From positions 1 to 7,946 of the forward strand of contig DVLH01000192.1 in NCBI GenBank assembly GCA_018715585.1: 7,946 bases of DNA. The letters are read 5' to 3'. Origin of the DNA: Candidatus Aphodomonas merdavium. Lineage in GTDB: Bacteria; Bacillota; Clostridia; Christensenellales; Aristaeellaceae. Shown here in pieces: positions 1 to 6,703 of this stretch. How positions within the stretch are numbered: the stretch's first letter is position 1; each line of letters starts with the position of its first letter. Under the pieces are notes generated by a model that ran no database searches, was not told where the DNA came from, and saw nothing but the letters and a program-made list of their open reading frames with translations. Position numbers and translations under genes: made by a program.

Positions 1-9
1 GTTTTTATC

Positions 10-38
10 TTGACGTATTGTTTGACCAAGTATATAAT
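10..38 (+). promoter_or_regulatory. Sigma-A-type promoter of the flavin reductase gene
   Basis: A -35 box TTGACG (10-15) and a perfect -10 box TATAAT (33-38) are separated by exactly 17 bases. Transcription would start near position 45, giving an AT-rich leader of about 47 bases before the ATG at 92. The -10 box touches an inverted repeat (37-51), so a repressor bound there could block polymerase. Confidence 0.85.
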
Positions 39-51
39 ATGCAATGCATAT
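37..51. repeat. Inverted repeat over the -10 box and start site
   Basis: ATATGCA, one central A, then TGCATAT: a perfect 7+1+7 inverted repeat. It overlaps the last two bases of the -10 box and the predicted transcription start. It shares the TATGCATA core with the larger palindrome at 50-71, so the two may be a paired operator for one dimeric regulator. The regulator is unknown. Confidence 0.6.
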
Positions 52-71
52 AATAATATGCATATTATTAT
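50..71. repeat. Perfect 22-bp palindrome in the 5' leader
   Basis: The arm ATAATAATATG (50-60) is followed immediately by its exact reverse complement CATATTATTAT (61-71). It lies between the predicted transcription start (about 45) and the ribosome binding site (77-86). As DNA it is a good operator candidate. As RNA it could form an AU-rich hairpin just upstream of the ribosome site, although with no spare loop bases the stem would lose its central pairs. Confidence 0.65.
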
Positions 72-91
72 CTAATAAAGAAGGGAAATAC

Positions 92-2047
92 ATGAAGCGC
101 ACATGGGCTCAAAAGACAATTGCTTGTCTGATGTGTGTGTTGCTTATCCTCCTTGCAGCCACAGCAATGGCAGGGGACGCGACCACGATGAACGATGGCG
201 TCTACACAGGTACCGGTGACGGTTTTGGCGGAAAGATCACCGTCTCCGTCACGGTGACGGACGGCAAAATCGCTGCGATTGAAGTCGTGGAACACAGCGA
301 AACGGAAGGCGTAGGCACCGTAGCGCTTGAGAAACTTCCGGCGGAAATCATCGCCGCGCAGGGTCTCGGCCTTGATGCCGTCACCGGCTGCACCATCTCC
401 AGCAACGGCCTGCTTGCCGCCGTCAAGGATGCCTTGACCCAGGCGGGCGCCGATATTGCCCAGCTGGAAGCGATTTCTCCTGAAAAGGCCGCCTCTGGCG
501 AGACGGTGGAAATGACAACTGACGTCGTCGTCGTTGGCGGCGGCGGAGCTGGTCTGGCGGCAGCGCTTGCGGCCGCAGAGCAGGGTGCAGATGTCATCGT
601 GCTGGAAAAGACTGCCACGCTCGGCGGCACCACGTTGCTCAGCGGCGCATACTACGCTTGCGGCAACCAGGAAGTCTCCAAGAAGGCGGAAATGAACGAC
701 GAGATGCGCCAGGATGTGGAAGACATCCTCGCCCTGGAGCCGCTCAACGACGATATGGCCCGCTGGCAGGAAGCCGTTCGCCAGCAGTATGACGAATACA
801 CTGCATCGGGCGAAACGTACATGTTCGACTCCGAAGAATACCACATGCTACAGGTCTATGCGGATGGCAACTTCACCGGCGATACGGCGTTGATTGAACG
901 TTATTGTTCCGAAAGCTATCCGTGCTATCTGTGGATGGAAGATAACGGCTTCGTCTGGAGCGATGAGGTAATTGGCACCAAGGCGAGCGATTCCGGCACG
1001 GTGACGCTCGACGCACAGCGCGCCCGCAGGAACAAGGGCGCTGGCGATAGCAAGAACAGCCAGATGATGATCGACGTGCTCGTGCAGGGCGGCACCAATG
1101 CGGAAAACCCGGTTGAATACCTGATGGAAGTGGCCGGCAAAGAGCTGATCGTCACGGACGGCCGCGTCACCGGCGTCAACGCCGAAGGTTCGGACGGCAC
1201 GCAGTACGTCATCCATGCGGAGAACGGCGTCGTCCTGGCTACGGGCGGCGTAGGCAGCAATGTGGATTTGATCAACGAATATAACACCTGGTATCCGCAA
1301 ATCCCCGATGATTTTGCCACTGACAACAGCGCTGGCGTCACCGGCGACGGCCTGATCATGGCCAGGGATATCGGTGTTGAGCTGATCGACATGGACAAAG
1401 TCCAGATGTTCGTTTACGGCACCAAGTACTCCATGGGCGTAGCCCCGTATGTCAGCAACTATACGAACATGCTCGTCAACAACAGCGGCAAGCGTTTTGT
1501 CAACGAAACCGCCAGCGACAGGGAACTTTCCGCCGCCATGCTGGCGCAGGACGGGTATGAAGTCTACATCCTTTCCGATGCCAACGGCTCCACGATCGTA
1601 GACGGCAAAACCACCGGTGGCGACAGCGTGGAAGAATGCATCGAAAAGGGCTGCCTCATCAAGGCCGATTCCATCGAAGAGCTGGCCGAAAAGATCGGTG
1701 CAGACCCGGCAGTCCTTGCTGATTCCATCGAACGTTTCAACGCCGCCTGCGATGCTGGCTATGACGAGGAGTTCGGCCGCACCTCGTTCCTTGGCACTGA
1801 AAAGATGACGACGCCGCCCTACTATGCGGCATTGAACCACTCTGCGGAGCATCACTCCATGGGCGGCATCCATATTGATACCGAAATGCGCGCCCTTACC
1901 ACCGAAGGAACGCCGATGCCCGGCCTGTACGCTGCGGGCGAAATCTGCGGTGGTTTCCATGGCGATGACCGCATTAGCGGCAACGCGATCCTCGAAGCCA
2001 TCTGCGGCGGCATGATCGCCGGCACAAATGCGGCGCAGTCTCTGTAA
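92..2047 (+). CDS. Exported FMN-binding/FAD-dependent reductase (fumarate/urocanate reductase superfamily)
   Basis: A 651-residue flavoprotein. ATG at 92 is preferred over an in-frame ATG at 44 because AAAGAAGGGA (77-86) precedes it at good spacing and the protein then opens with a signal peptide (residues 1-27: MKRTWAQK, hydrophobic stretch, AMA cleavage site; no lipobox). Residues about 34-117 form an FMN-binding domain with the motif DAVTGCT (95-101); by analogy with ApbE substrates FMN would attach covalently to Thr101. Residues 144-651 are the FAD_binding_2 reductase domain: a Rossmann nucleotide motif VVGGGGAG (147-154), Glu172 for the ADP ribose, LGGTTLLSG (177-185), HHSMGGIHID (587-596) and DDRISGNA (625-632). 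His588 and Arg627 match substrate-binding residues of fumarate reductases, but the usual His-Pro-Thr segment is replaced near Phe440 and the catalytic Arg motif is shifted (Arg477). It likely reduces an unsaturated acid outside the membrane as an electron acceptor; the substrate cannot be named. It is transcribed alone. Confidence 0.9.
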   Translation: MKRTWAQKTIACLMCVLLILLAATAMAGDATTMNDGVYTGTGDGFGGKITVSVTVTDGKIAAIEVVEHSETEGVGTVALEKLPAEIIAAQGLGLDAVTGCTISSNGLLAAVKDALTQAGADIAQLEAISPEKAASGETVEMTTDVVVVGGGGAGLAAALAAAEQGADVIVLEKTATLGGTTLLSGAYYACGNQEVSKKAEMNDEMRQDVEDILALEPLNDDMARWQEAVRQQYDEYTASGETYMFDSEEYHMLQVYADGNFTGDTALIERYCSESYPCYLWMEDNGFVWSDEVIGTKASDSGTVTLDAQRARRNKGAGDSKNSQMMIDVLVQGGTNAENPVEYLMEVAGKELIVTDGRVTGVNAEGSDGTQYVIHAENGVVLATGGVGSNVDLINEYNTWYPQIPDDFATDNSAGVTGDGLIMARDIGVELIDMDKVQMFVYGTKYSMGVAPYVSNYTNMLVNNSGKRFVNETASDRELSAAMLAQDGYEVYILSDANGSTIVDGKTTGGDSVEECIEKGCLIKADSIEELAEKIGADPAVLADSIERFNAACDAGYDEEFGRTSFLGTEKMTTPPYYAALNHSAEHHSMGGIHIDTEMRALTTEGTPMPGLYAAGEICGGFHGDDRISGNAILEAICGGMIAGTNAAQSL

Positions 2048-2080
2048 ATCCTTTTCGTTTTCCGTCTGCAAACGGTACCA

Positions 2081-2108
2081 AACCGCCGGCACTGCCGGCG
2101 GTTTTTTT
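2081..2108 (+). terminator. Intrinsic terminator of the reductase gene
   Basis: A perfect 8-bp GC stem, CCGCCGGC (2083-2090) and GCCGGCGG (2094-2101), has a three-base loop ACT and is followed by seven T residues (2102-2108). It sits about 35 bases after the stop codon. Confidence 0.92.
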
Positions 2109-2356
2109 GTGTCCCCGCTGCAATGCGGAGCCGGCGGGGCCATGTTTTCCCTTTCGTCCTCCGTCCTTTTTCCAGAGGCGGCATGCCGTGCGCTCTGCTT
2201 TCCGCTTGCCAAACAGGCGGCCAAGACGAAATGTTCTGCCGCGCTCCCGTTGCGCGTCTTTTTCGACGCCGCAAGCGGCCTCTGGGCGGCAGGAGGAGAA
2301 AAGGGGCGGCCGTTTTCCGGGTTTAAAAAGCGTTTTCCCGCAAAGTTTACGGCATA
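2109..2356. other. GC-rich intergenic spacer without a convincing gene
   Basis: This is the core of the 366-base gap between convergent genes. Open frames exist on both strands, but they lack ribosome sites and their translations are Arg/Pro/Ala-rich without domain features, as expected of chance frames in GC-rich DNA. Several short hairpins are visible: CGGCATGCCG (2179-2188), GCGTC with GACGC around a six-base loop (2254-2269), and GCCGCAAGCGGC (2268-2279). I recognise no RNA family or pseudogene here. Confidence 0.5.
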
Positions 2357-2357
2357 C

Positions 2358-2399
2358 AAAAAGCGCCCCGTGGGCGGGTTCCCGCCTCAGGGCGCTTTT
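2358..2399 (-). terminator. Bidirectional terminator closing the minus-strand operon
   Basis: AAAAGCGCCC (2359-2368) pairs with GGGCGCTTTT (2390-2399), and inside it GGCGGG (2373-2378) pairs with CCCGCC (2381-2386). Read on the minus strand it follows the C26 gene stop by about 15 bases and ends in five U. Read on the plus strand it ends in four U, so it may also catch read-through from the reductase gene. Confidence 0.85.
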
Positions 2400-2413
2400 C
2401 CGTTTCAAAAAAC

Positions 2414-3115
2414 CTATAGCGTGCCCGTCGCTAGCGCTTGAAACAGCGCCAAATGCACCGTATCCACCTCCGGATGGAACTGCACGCCCAGGATGTTCTC
2501 CCCTTCCACACCTTCGATACAGCCGTCGTCCGCCCAGGCGGCCAGCTGCAGCCCTTGCGGCACGTGGTCGGCGCGGTAGTTGTGCATCGACGCGCCCATC
2601 GTCTCCTGCCGCCCCAGCAGTGCGCTCAGGCGCGACTGCGGCGCAAAATGGACGGGATGTTTGACGGCGTCTACCGTGGTGCGCGTCAGCGGCACGACCC
2701 AATGGCCGGAAACAGGGCGGGTGAAAAAGTACTTTTCCCGCTTCATCCGCTCGAACAGCTCCACCGCCGGGCCTGTAAAACCGCACGTGCGCGCCTGCTC
2801 TTTCACCATGAAATATGCGCAAATCGATTGCATCCCCAGGCACACGCCCAGCAGCGGCTTTCCCGCGCAGACGGCATGCTCCACCGCCTGGATGTGATAG
2901 GGCCAAATCTTCCGCCCGCCGCACAGCAACAGCGCGTCAAACTTTTCCAGCGCGCCCGGCGCAAAATAGCCGTCCACCGGCAATGCGCCCGCCGCCGTGC
3001 CGCCCGCTTCGGCCAGGCGCCGCATATAGCTATTGACAAACACGTAGTTGTCCTGGTAAGGGTCGTCCCCCTCAAACAGGCGCGCCGTCGGCACGACGCC
3101 AATCAAACGGCTCAT
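2414..3115 (-). CDS. Class I glutamine-amidotransferase-like peptidase C26 (gamma-glutamyl hydrolase family)
   Basis: A 233-residue cytoplasmic protein, similar in size to PuuD-type gamma-glutamyl-GABA hydrolases (about 250). The nucleophile elbow GVCLGMQ (90-96) carries catalytic Cys92, and QFHPE (212-216) supplies His214 and Glu216, completing the Cys-His-Glu triad. The opening MSRLIGVVPT matches the usual family N-terminus. ATG at 3115 is chosen because GGAG (3127-3124), made by the last codons of galM, lies eight bases ahead; an in-frame GTG at 3124 overlapping the galM stop (GTGA) is the alternative and adds three residues. Family members cleave gamma-glutamyl bonds in polyamine breakdown, folate polyglutamates or similar compounds. 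The segment after the LLLCGG strand (residues 62-75) differs from the usual GG-D-x-P motif, so the exact substrate is open. Last gene of the operon. Confidence 0.85.
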   Translation of the reverse strand: MSRLIGVVPTARLFEGDDPYQDNYVFVNSYMRRLAEAGGTAAGALPVDGYFAPGALEKFDALLLCGGRKIWPYHIQAVEHAVCAGKPLLGVCLGMQSICAYFMVKEQARTCGFTGPAVELFERMKREKYFFTRPVSGHWVVPLTRTTVDAVKHPVHFAPQSRLSALLGRQETMGASMHNYRADHVPQGLQLAAWADDGCIEGVEGENILGVQFHPEVDTVHLALFQALATGTL

Positions 3116-3120
3116 GGCGG

Positions 3121-4179
3121 TCACTCCACAAAAAAGCGGTATTCCGTGCAGCTTTCAAACGTCTCCCCTTTTTTGAGGATACAGCTGGGGAAGTTATCAT
3201 GGTGGACGCTATCGGGGAAATGCTGCGTCTCCAGGCACAGCCCCTGCCGCCTCTGATACGGCACGCCAAGCTTGCCGGGCAAATCGCCGGCAATGCCGTT
3301 GCCGCTATAGAACTGCACGCCCGGCTGATCCGTCCATGTTTCCATGCGCCGCCCGCTCGCATCGTCCCACAACGTGGCGATGCGCCGCAGCGTCCCGTCC
3401 CAGCCGCGCACGACGAAGTTATGGTCATATCCGTTGCCAAAGCGCATCTGCTCGCACGTTTCCTGCTGCGAAAGCCCTTCGCCCACCAGGCGCGGTGCGC
3501 GCAAATCAAGGGGCGTTCCCTCCACGGGGAAAAGCCTGCCCGTGGGAATGCAGGCGCTGCTCCCAACCTCGGTAATGTAGTCCGCCTCGATTTGCATGCG
3601 GTGCTCGCACGCGGACGGACAGCCGGGGCCAGAAAGATTGAAGTAGACGTGATTTGTCAAGTTGACGGGCGTGTCCTGGTCGCATTCCGCCCGGTATTGG
3701 ATACGCAGCGCATTGGCGTCCGAAAACGAATACGTCACCTGCCAGCGCATCGCGCCGGGGAAGTTTTCCTCCCCGTCCGGGCTTTCCGCCGTCAAAACGA
3801 GTGATTCGCCCTCCACCTGCGCCTGGTAGATCTTTTTATCAAACCCGTTGATACCGCCGTGCAGCGTGTTTTCCCCGTTGTTCTTGGCCAGCTGGTACGT
3901 GCGGCCATTGAGCGTGAACGATGCGCCGCCGATGCGGTTGGCGTAACGCCCGACCACCTTGCCCATGTATCCTTTTGCCGTGCTCATCCCCGCCATGTCG
4001 CGGTATCCCAGCGTCACATCGCCCAGCCGTCCCTCCTTGTCCGGAACATGGATGGACACGATTGTGGCGCCAAGCGTCGCGATTTCCACATAGGCGCCCT
4101 GCGCGTTTTTCAGCGTGTACAGCGCCACGTCCGCCCCGCAGGGCAGCGCACCCAGCGATTGCTTTGTGATGGTTGTCAT
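3121..4179 (-). CDS. galM: Aldose 1-epimerase (galactose mutarotase)
   Basis: A 352-residue protein, the normal length for GalM, which interconverts alpha and beta anomers of galactose, glucose and related sugars in the cytoplasm. Family motifs appear in order: GRYANRI (77-83) with Arg82, NTLHGG (104-109) with His107, NHVYFNL (176-182) with catalytic acid His177, YDHNF (251-255) with Asp252, and LETQHFPD (316-323) with catalytic base Glu317. ATG at 4179 is chosen because AAAGGAG (4193-4187) precedes it by seven bases and the family N-terminus begins there; a longer open frame upstream is antisense-like coding inside the kinase gene. The start overlaps the kinase stop (ATGA), so translation is probably coupled. 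No other galactose-pathway (Leloir) gene is in the window, so its sugar is unknown. Confidence 0.95.
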   Translation of the reverse strand: MTTITKQSLGALPCGADVALYTLKNAQGAYVEIATLGATIVSIHVPDKEGRLGDVTLGYRDMAGMSTAKGYMGKVVGRYANRIGGASFTLNGRTYQLAKNNGENTLHGGINGFDKKIYQAQVEGESLVLTAESPDGEENFPGAMRWQVTYSFSDANALRIQYRAECDQDTPVNLTNHVYFNLSGPGCPSACEHRMQIEADYITEVGSSACIPTGRLFPVEGTPLDLRAPRLVGEGLSQQETCEQMRFGNGYDHNFVVRGWDGTLRRIATLWDDASGRRMETWTDQPGVQFYSGNGIAGDLPGKLGVPYQRRQGLCLETQHFPDSVHHDNFPSCILKKGETFESCTEYRFFVE

Positions 4180-5057
4180 GCTTCTTCTCCTTTCGTTTGT
4201 TGCGCCGCTTCCTTGGGCAGGCGGCCGGAAAACACGGTGTGCTCCGCATCGGATTGCAGCCGCAATTCGCCGCCATACGCTCCGATGATCTCCCGCACGA
4301 TGGCGAGCCCCTGCCCACGCTCGCCGCCCTTTGTCGTAAACCCAGGCTGGAAGATCTTCTCGCGCAGTTCCATAGGAATTTCCGGCCCATTGTTCTCCGT
4401 AGCAAACGTCAACGCACGCCGGTCCTCGCCGATGGCGACGGTCAGGCACGGGCGTTTGGTATCTGCGAGCGCATCCATCGCGTTGTCGATGAGGTTACCC
4501 AGCACGCGGCACATCTCCCAGCCCGGCATGGTAAGCCCTTCCCAGCGCGAGAGGATCTGCGTTTTCATTTCGATGCCCCGCTTTGCCGCCTCGGCCATTT
4601 TCACATGCAGGAGCGCGTTGACAGCAGGGATGGCCGTTTTGAGCGTCTGCGAAAGCTGGCCGACCGAACCGTACACGCGGTCGATGTATTCCGCCGCTTC
4701 GTCCGCCTCGCCCATCTCTACCAGCCCGCCGATCACCTGCAGATGGTTTTGAAAATCGTGCCGCTGCGCGCGCAACGCGCCGTTGAGCGCTTCCAACTGC
4801 TCGTAGGCTTCCTCCAGCATTTCGGATTGTTCTTTGATCCGCTGGGCCGAAAAAGCGTTGCCGATATCGATAATTGCGCCGCAAATGACAAGCGCCGCCG
4901 ATACCGTCACAAGTGCCTCGATATATTGCCAATTCGTCCGTTTTTCTACGTCCGTAAACAGTACCAGCAGCACAATAACGAGCGCTGCGCCAATCTGCAT
5001 GGCGTTGAGGGCGATTGCATAGACGGACGCTTTGCCGACGTTGATCCCCCGCTGCAA
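4176..5057 (-). CDS. Spo0B/HPK10-type sensor histidine kinase with two membrane helices
   Basis: About 293 residues from a TTG start at 5057. That start has AAGGGAG (5070-5064) six bases ahead, a near-ideal ribosome site; ATG at 5081 (eight codons longer, weaker AAGGG) is the alternative. Two membrane helices (about residues 11-34 and 45-66) flank a very short outside loop, so there is no external sensor domain. A coiled coil (about 71-96) leads to the phosphoacceptor helix RHDFQNHLQVIGG (99-111) with His100, typical of Spo0B-like/CitA-DcuS/AgrC kinases. The ATPase domain has an N box NLIDNAMDA (188-196), ENNGPEIP (221-228) in place of the classical DxGxG, and a glycine lid GERGQGLAIV (245-254). 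It should autophosphorylate and pass phosphate to a response regulator, but none is in the window. It is followed directly by galM, whose ribosome site is encoded by its own Lys-Gly-Glu-Glu-Ala tail. The signal it senses cannot be inferred. Confidence 0.88.
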   Translation of the reverse strand: MQRGINVGKASVYAIALNAMQIGAALVIVLLVLFTDVEKRTNWQYIEALVTVSAALVICGAIIDIGNAFSAQRIKEQSEMLEEAYEQLEALNGALRAQRHDFQNHLQVIGGLVEMGEADEAAEYIDRVYGSVGQLSQTLKTAIPAVNALLHVKMAEAAKRGIEMKTQILSRWEGLTMPGWEMCRVLGNLIDNAMDALADTKRPCLTVAIGEDRRALTFATENNGPEIPMELREKIFQPGFTTKGGERGQGLAIVREIIGAYGGELRLQSDAEHTVFSGRLPKEAAQQTKGEEA

Positions 5058-5063
5058 AATATT

Positions 5064-5070
5064 CTCCCTT
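5064..5070 (-). promoter_or_regulatory. Ribosome binding site that decides the kinase start
   Basis: On the minus strand AAGGGAG runs from 5070 to 5064, then AATATT, then TTG at 5057. The ATG at 5081 lies upstream of this site and has only a weak AAGGG about nine bases ahead of it. The spacing favours the TTG start. Confidence 0.55.
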
Positions 5071-5106
5071 CCCCCGCGCATACCGCGCCGCCCTTGTGGG
5101 CAAACT

Positions 5107-5120
5107 TCCTCCCGGGAGGA
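5107..5120. repeat. 14-bp perfect palindrome upstream of the kinase
   Basis: TCCTCCCGGGAGGA is its own reverse complement. It lies about 50 bases upstream of the kinase start and contains both a GGAGG and its complement, so in RNA it could hide a ribosome-site-like sequence. No start codon sits at the right distance in frame after that GGAGG. It could be an operator; no binding protein is known. Confidence 0.4.
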
Positions 5121-5154
5121 CGAAGCGCGCTGCCCGTGTCCAACAGTTAAGGCT

Positions 5155-5174
5155 GGCGGCGGCTTGCCGTCGCC
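5155..5174. repeat. GC-rich hairpin next to the plus-facing terminator
   Basis: GGCGGCGGC (5155-5163), TT, GCCGTCGCC (5166-5174) form a nine-base-pair stem with one mismatch. It lies one base from the 5176-5200 hairpin, so a transcript across the spacer would carry two tandem hairpins. Confidence 0.4.
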
Positions 5175-5175
5175 T

Positions 5176-5209
5176 GCGCCGGAACTTTTCGTTCCGGCGC
5201 TGATTTTTT
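5176..5209 (+). terminator. Terminator-like hairpin facing the plus strand between two minus-strand genes
   Basis: GCGCCGGAAC (5176-5185) and GTTCCGGCGC (5191-5200) form a perfect 10-bp stem with a TTTTC loop, followed on the plus strand by TGATTTTTTC. As an intrinsic terminator it only works left to right. On the minus strand the hairpin is followed by AGGCGACGG with no U tract, so it should not stop the operon transcript, though it could stabilise or cleave it. No plus-strand gene is seen to need it. Confidence 0.5.
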
Positions 5210-5223
5210 CGCTGTACCCGCCT

Positions 5224-6633
5224 TTAAAAAACAAACGGTTCTTCCTCTACATCGCTCCAGGTAGAGCTCACGTCCTGCGAAAAGAGCATGTCGCCGGGGA
5301 TAATGGTCATTTCCCCATCCGTCCATCCCGGCGGAAGGGTCGGTTCCGGCGTCGGGTCGGGCGCGGATTTGAGCGTTGGCCCGGGCGTCGGCGCAGGTTC
5401 CAACTCCGGCGTGGGCACAGGCGTGTGCAGGCGGTATGCCCCGGAATCCCCCAGCCAGCCCTCGTAAATCTCCGTCATCAGCGCGCGCACGATGCGCGCC
5501 ACGGAATTAAACGTCGAATCGTCGCAGCCGTTGGTGATCATCACAACGCCCGTCTGATCCTGCGGGTCGCCATAGGCGGCCGCAATCATCCCGTACGCCT
5601 TGCCCTGATGGCCGTACATCGTGCGTCCCGGCACGATCTCGTCGGTGATGATGTTGAGGTTGAGCCCTCTGTCCGACTCGCAGCGCACGGACCCAATGTT
5701 ATTTTGCAGCTGGCGCATCGCCTCCACCGTTTCCGGGCGCAGGATGCGCACGCCTTCATATGTGCCGTCGCCCAGGATCACGATCAGCAGCCGGGCAAGG
5801 CCTTCTGCCGTGCACATCAGCCCGCCGGCCGTATGCACGTAATCCAGCTCCGGTTCGGCGTCATAGTGGGTTTCCTCCGAGGCCATCATATCCACCGTCA
5901 TGCCGGTGCTTTCGATGTTGTACACGCGGGCGATTGGCGCGCCGTAGGGCAGGTTGGGCGTGTGGTAGGCCGCCGTCACCCCGATGGGGTTAAAGATGTA
6001 GTGCTGCATGTACTCGTCCACCGTCATGCCGGTCTGCTCCTCGATGAGCACGCCCAGCATCCCGCCGCCAAAGTTGGAGTAATCGCTGACCGTTCCGGGC
6101 TCCTTCTTGAGAAAATTCATGTATGTGTAGTTCCCCTCAAAGACGATGGAAAGCGGCGTAATGTTGCCATTGTCAACCGCCATTTTGTAGTGGTAATCGT
6201 CCAACAGCGTCGCCGTATGCGTCATGATCTGCCGCAGCGTGATGGGTGTATCGGGGAAGTAAGGGTTGCGCACCGTAAAAGGAAGGAAGTCGGAAACATC
6301 GCCGTCCAGCGTCAGCTGGCAATTCTCCACCAACCGCAGCACGCCCAACGCCGAAACCATCTTGGTTAGGGACGCCACTTTAAAAAACGTGTCCTCCGTC
6401 ACGGGGATATCGTCCGCGCGGTTGGCCCGGCCGTATACAAACGTGTCCACCACCTGCCCGCTGGAAACGATGGCAATGGAAGCCCCCATCGTATCATACG
6501 CCTCAAGCACAGCGGCAATCGCCGCCTCGCGCGCCTGGTGCACCTGCGCGTCCGGACATGCGCAAACGCTGCTCCCCAGCGCCCGTAAAGGAAAACACAA
6601 CAACGAAAGCAGCACTGCCAATATACGTTTCAT
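5224..6633 (-). CDS. Secreted beta-lactamase-like serine hydrolase (class C / DD-peptidase fold)
   Basis: 469 residues. An N-terminal signal peptide (1-20, MKR then a hydrophobic core ending RALG) sends it across the membrane; there is no convincing lipobox. The catalytic domain (about 35-395) has the serine beta-lactamase motifs in order: SLTK (88-91) with nucleophile Ser88 and Lys91, YSN (185-187), and GHQG (341-344) at the KTG-like third position, as in AmpC-like esterases and D-aminopeptidases. A Pro/Thr/Glu-rich linker (about 404-436, PTP/PTPEPT repeats) leads to an acidic tail ending EEEPFVF, an extension most relatives lack. The role is probably hydrolysis of a peptide, D-amino-acid bond or ester at the cell surface; antibiotic resistance cannot be claimed. 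The ATG at 6633 has only a weak ribosome site (GGGG, three bases away), but no other start preserves the signal peptide. It has its own promoter and may be cotranscribed with the kinase 166 bases downstream. Confidence 0.88.
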   Translation of the reverse strand: MKRILAVLLSLLCFPLRALGSSVCACPDAQVHQAREAAIAAVLEAYDTMGASIAIVSSGQVVDTFVYGRANRADDIPVTEDTFFKVASLTKMVSALGVLRLVENCQLTLDGDVSDFLPFTVRNPYFPDTPITLRQIMTHTATLLDDYHYKMAVDNGNITPLSIVFEGNYTYMNFLKKEPGTVSDYSNFGGGMLGVLIEEQTGMTVDEYMQHYIFNPIGVTAAYHTPNLPYGAPIARVYNIESTGMTVDMMASEETHYDAEPELDYVHTAGGLMCTAEGLARLLIVILGDGTYEGVRILRPETVEAMRQLQNNIGSVRCESDRGLNLNIITDEIVPGRTMYGHQGKAYGMIAAAYGDPQDQTGVVMITNGCDDSTFNSVARIVRALMTEIYEGWLGDSGAYRLHTPVPTPELEPAPTPGPTLKSAPDPTPEPTLPPGWTDGEMTIIPGDMLFSQDVSSTWSDVEEEPFVF

Positions 6634-6674
6634 CTGCCCCGCTCGATCGATCCTTTCTCTTTTGATTGGGTTTT

Positions 6675-6703
6675 ATTCTATCATATTTTTTATGCTTTGT
6701 CAC
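6675..6703 (-). promoter_or_regulatory. Promoter of the serine hydrolase operon
   Basis: On the minus strand GTGACA (6703-6698) and TAGAAT (6680-6675) are separated by exactly 17 bases of AT-rich sequence. The -35 box contains the mutY stop codon (TGA, 6702-6700). Transcription would begin near 6668, giving a leader of about 35 bases. I see no terminator between mutY and this promoter, so read-through from mutY is also possible. Confidence 0.65.

Noticed and set aside
848..2359. Long open frame (about 500 codons) antisense to the reductase gene
   Set aside because: It mirrors the reductase codons, has no ribosome site, and its translation shows no coherent domain, while the plus-strand frame has full family motifs.
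2028..2664. Plus-strand frames through the GC-rich spacer 2109-2356
   Set aside because: They run through two terminators and into the C26 gene, with Arg/Pro-rich translations and no ribosome sites.
4180..4449. N-terminal extension of galM to 4449
   Set aside because: It lies inside the kinase gene in another frame; the ATG at 4179 has a strong ribosome site and gives the standard GalM length.
3859..5150. Plus-strand open frames across galM and the kinase
   Set aside because: They oppose well-supported genes and contain no recognisable domain or start signal.
5032..6369. Long plus-strand open frame (about 445 codons) antisense to the serine hydrolase
   Set aside because: His/Arg/Val-rich translation typical of the reverse strand of GC-rich coding DNA; the minus strand has the SxxK, YxN and HxG motifs in order.
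5224..6633. Calling the serine hydrolase an antibiotic-resistance beta-lactamase
   Set aside because: The fold motifs are shared with esterases and peptidases, the third motif is HQG, and nothing else in the sequence indicates antibiotic hydrolysis.
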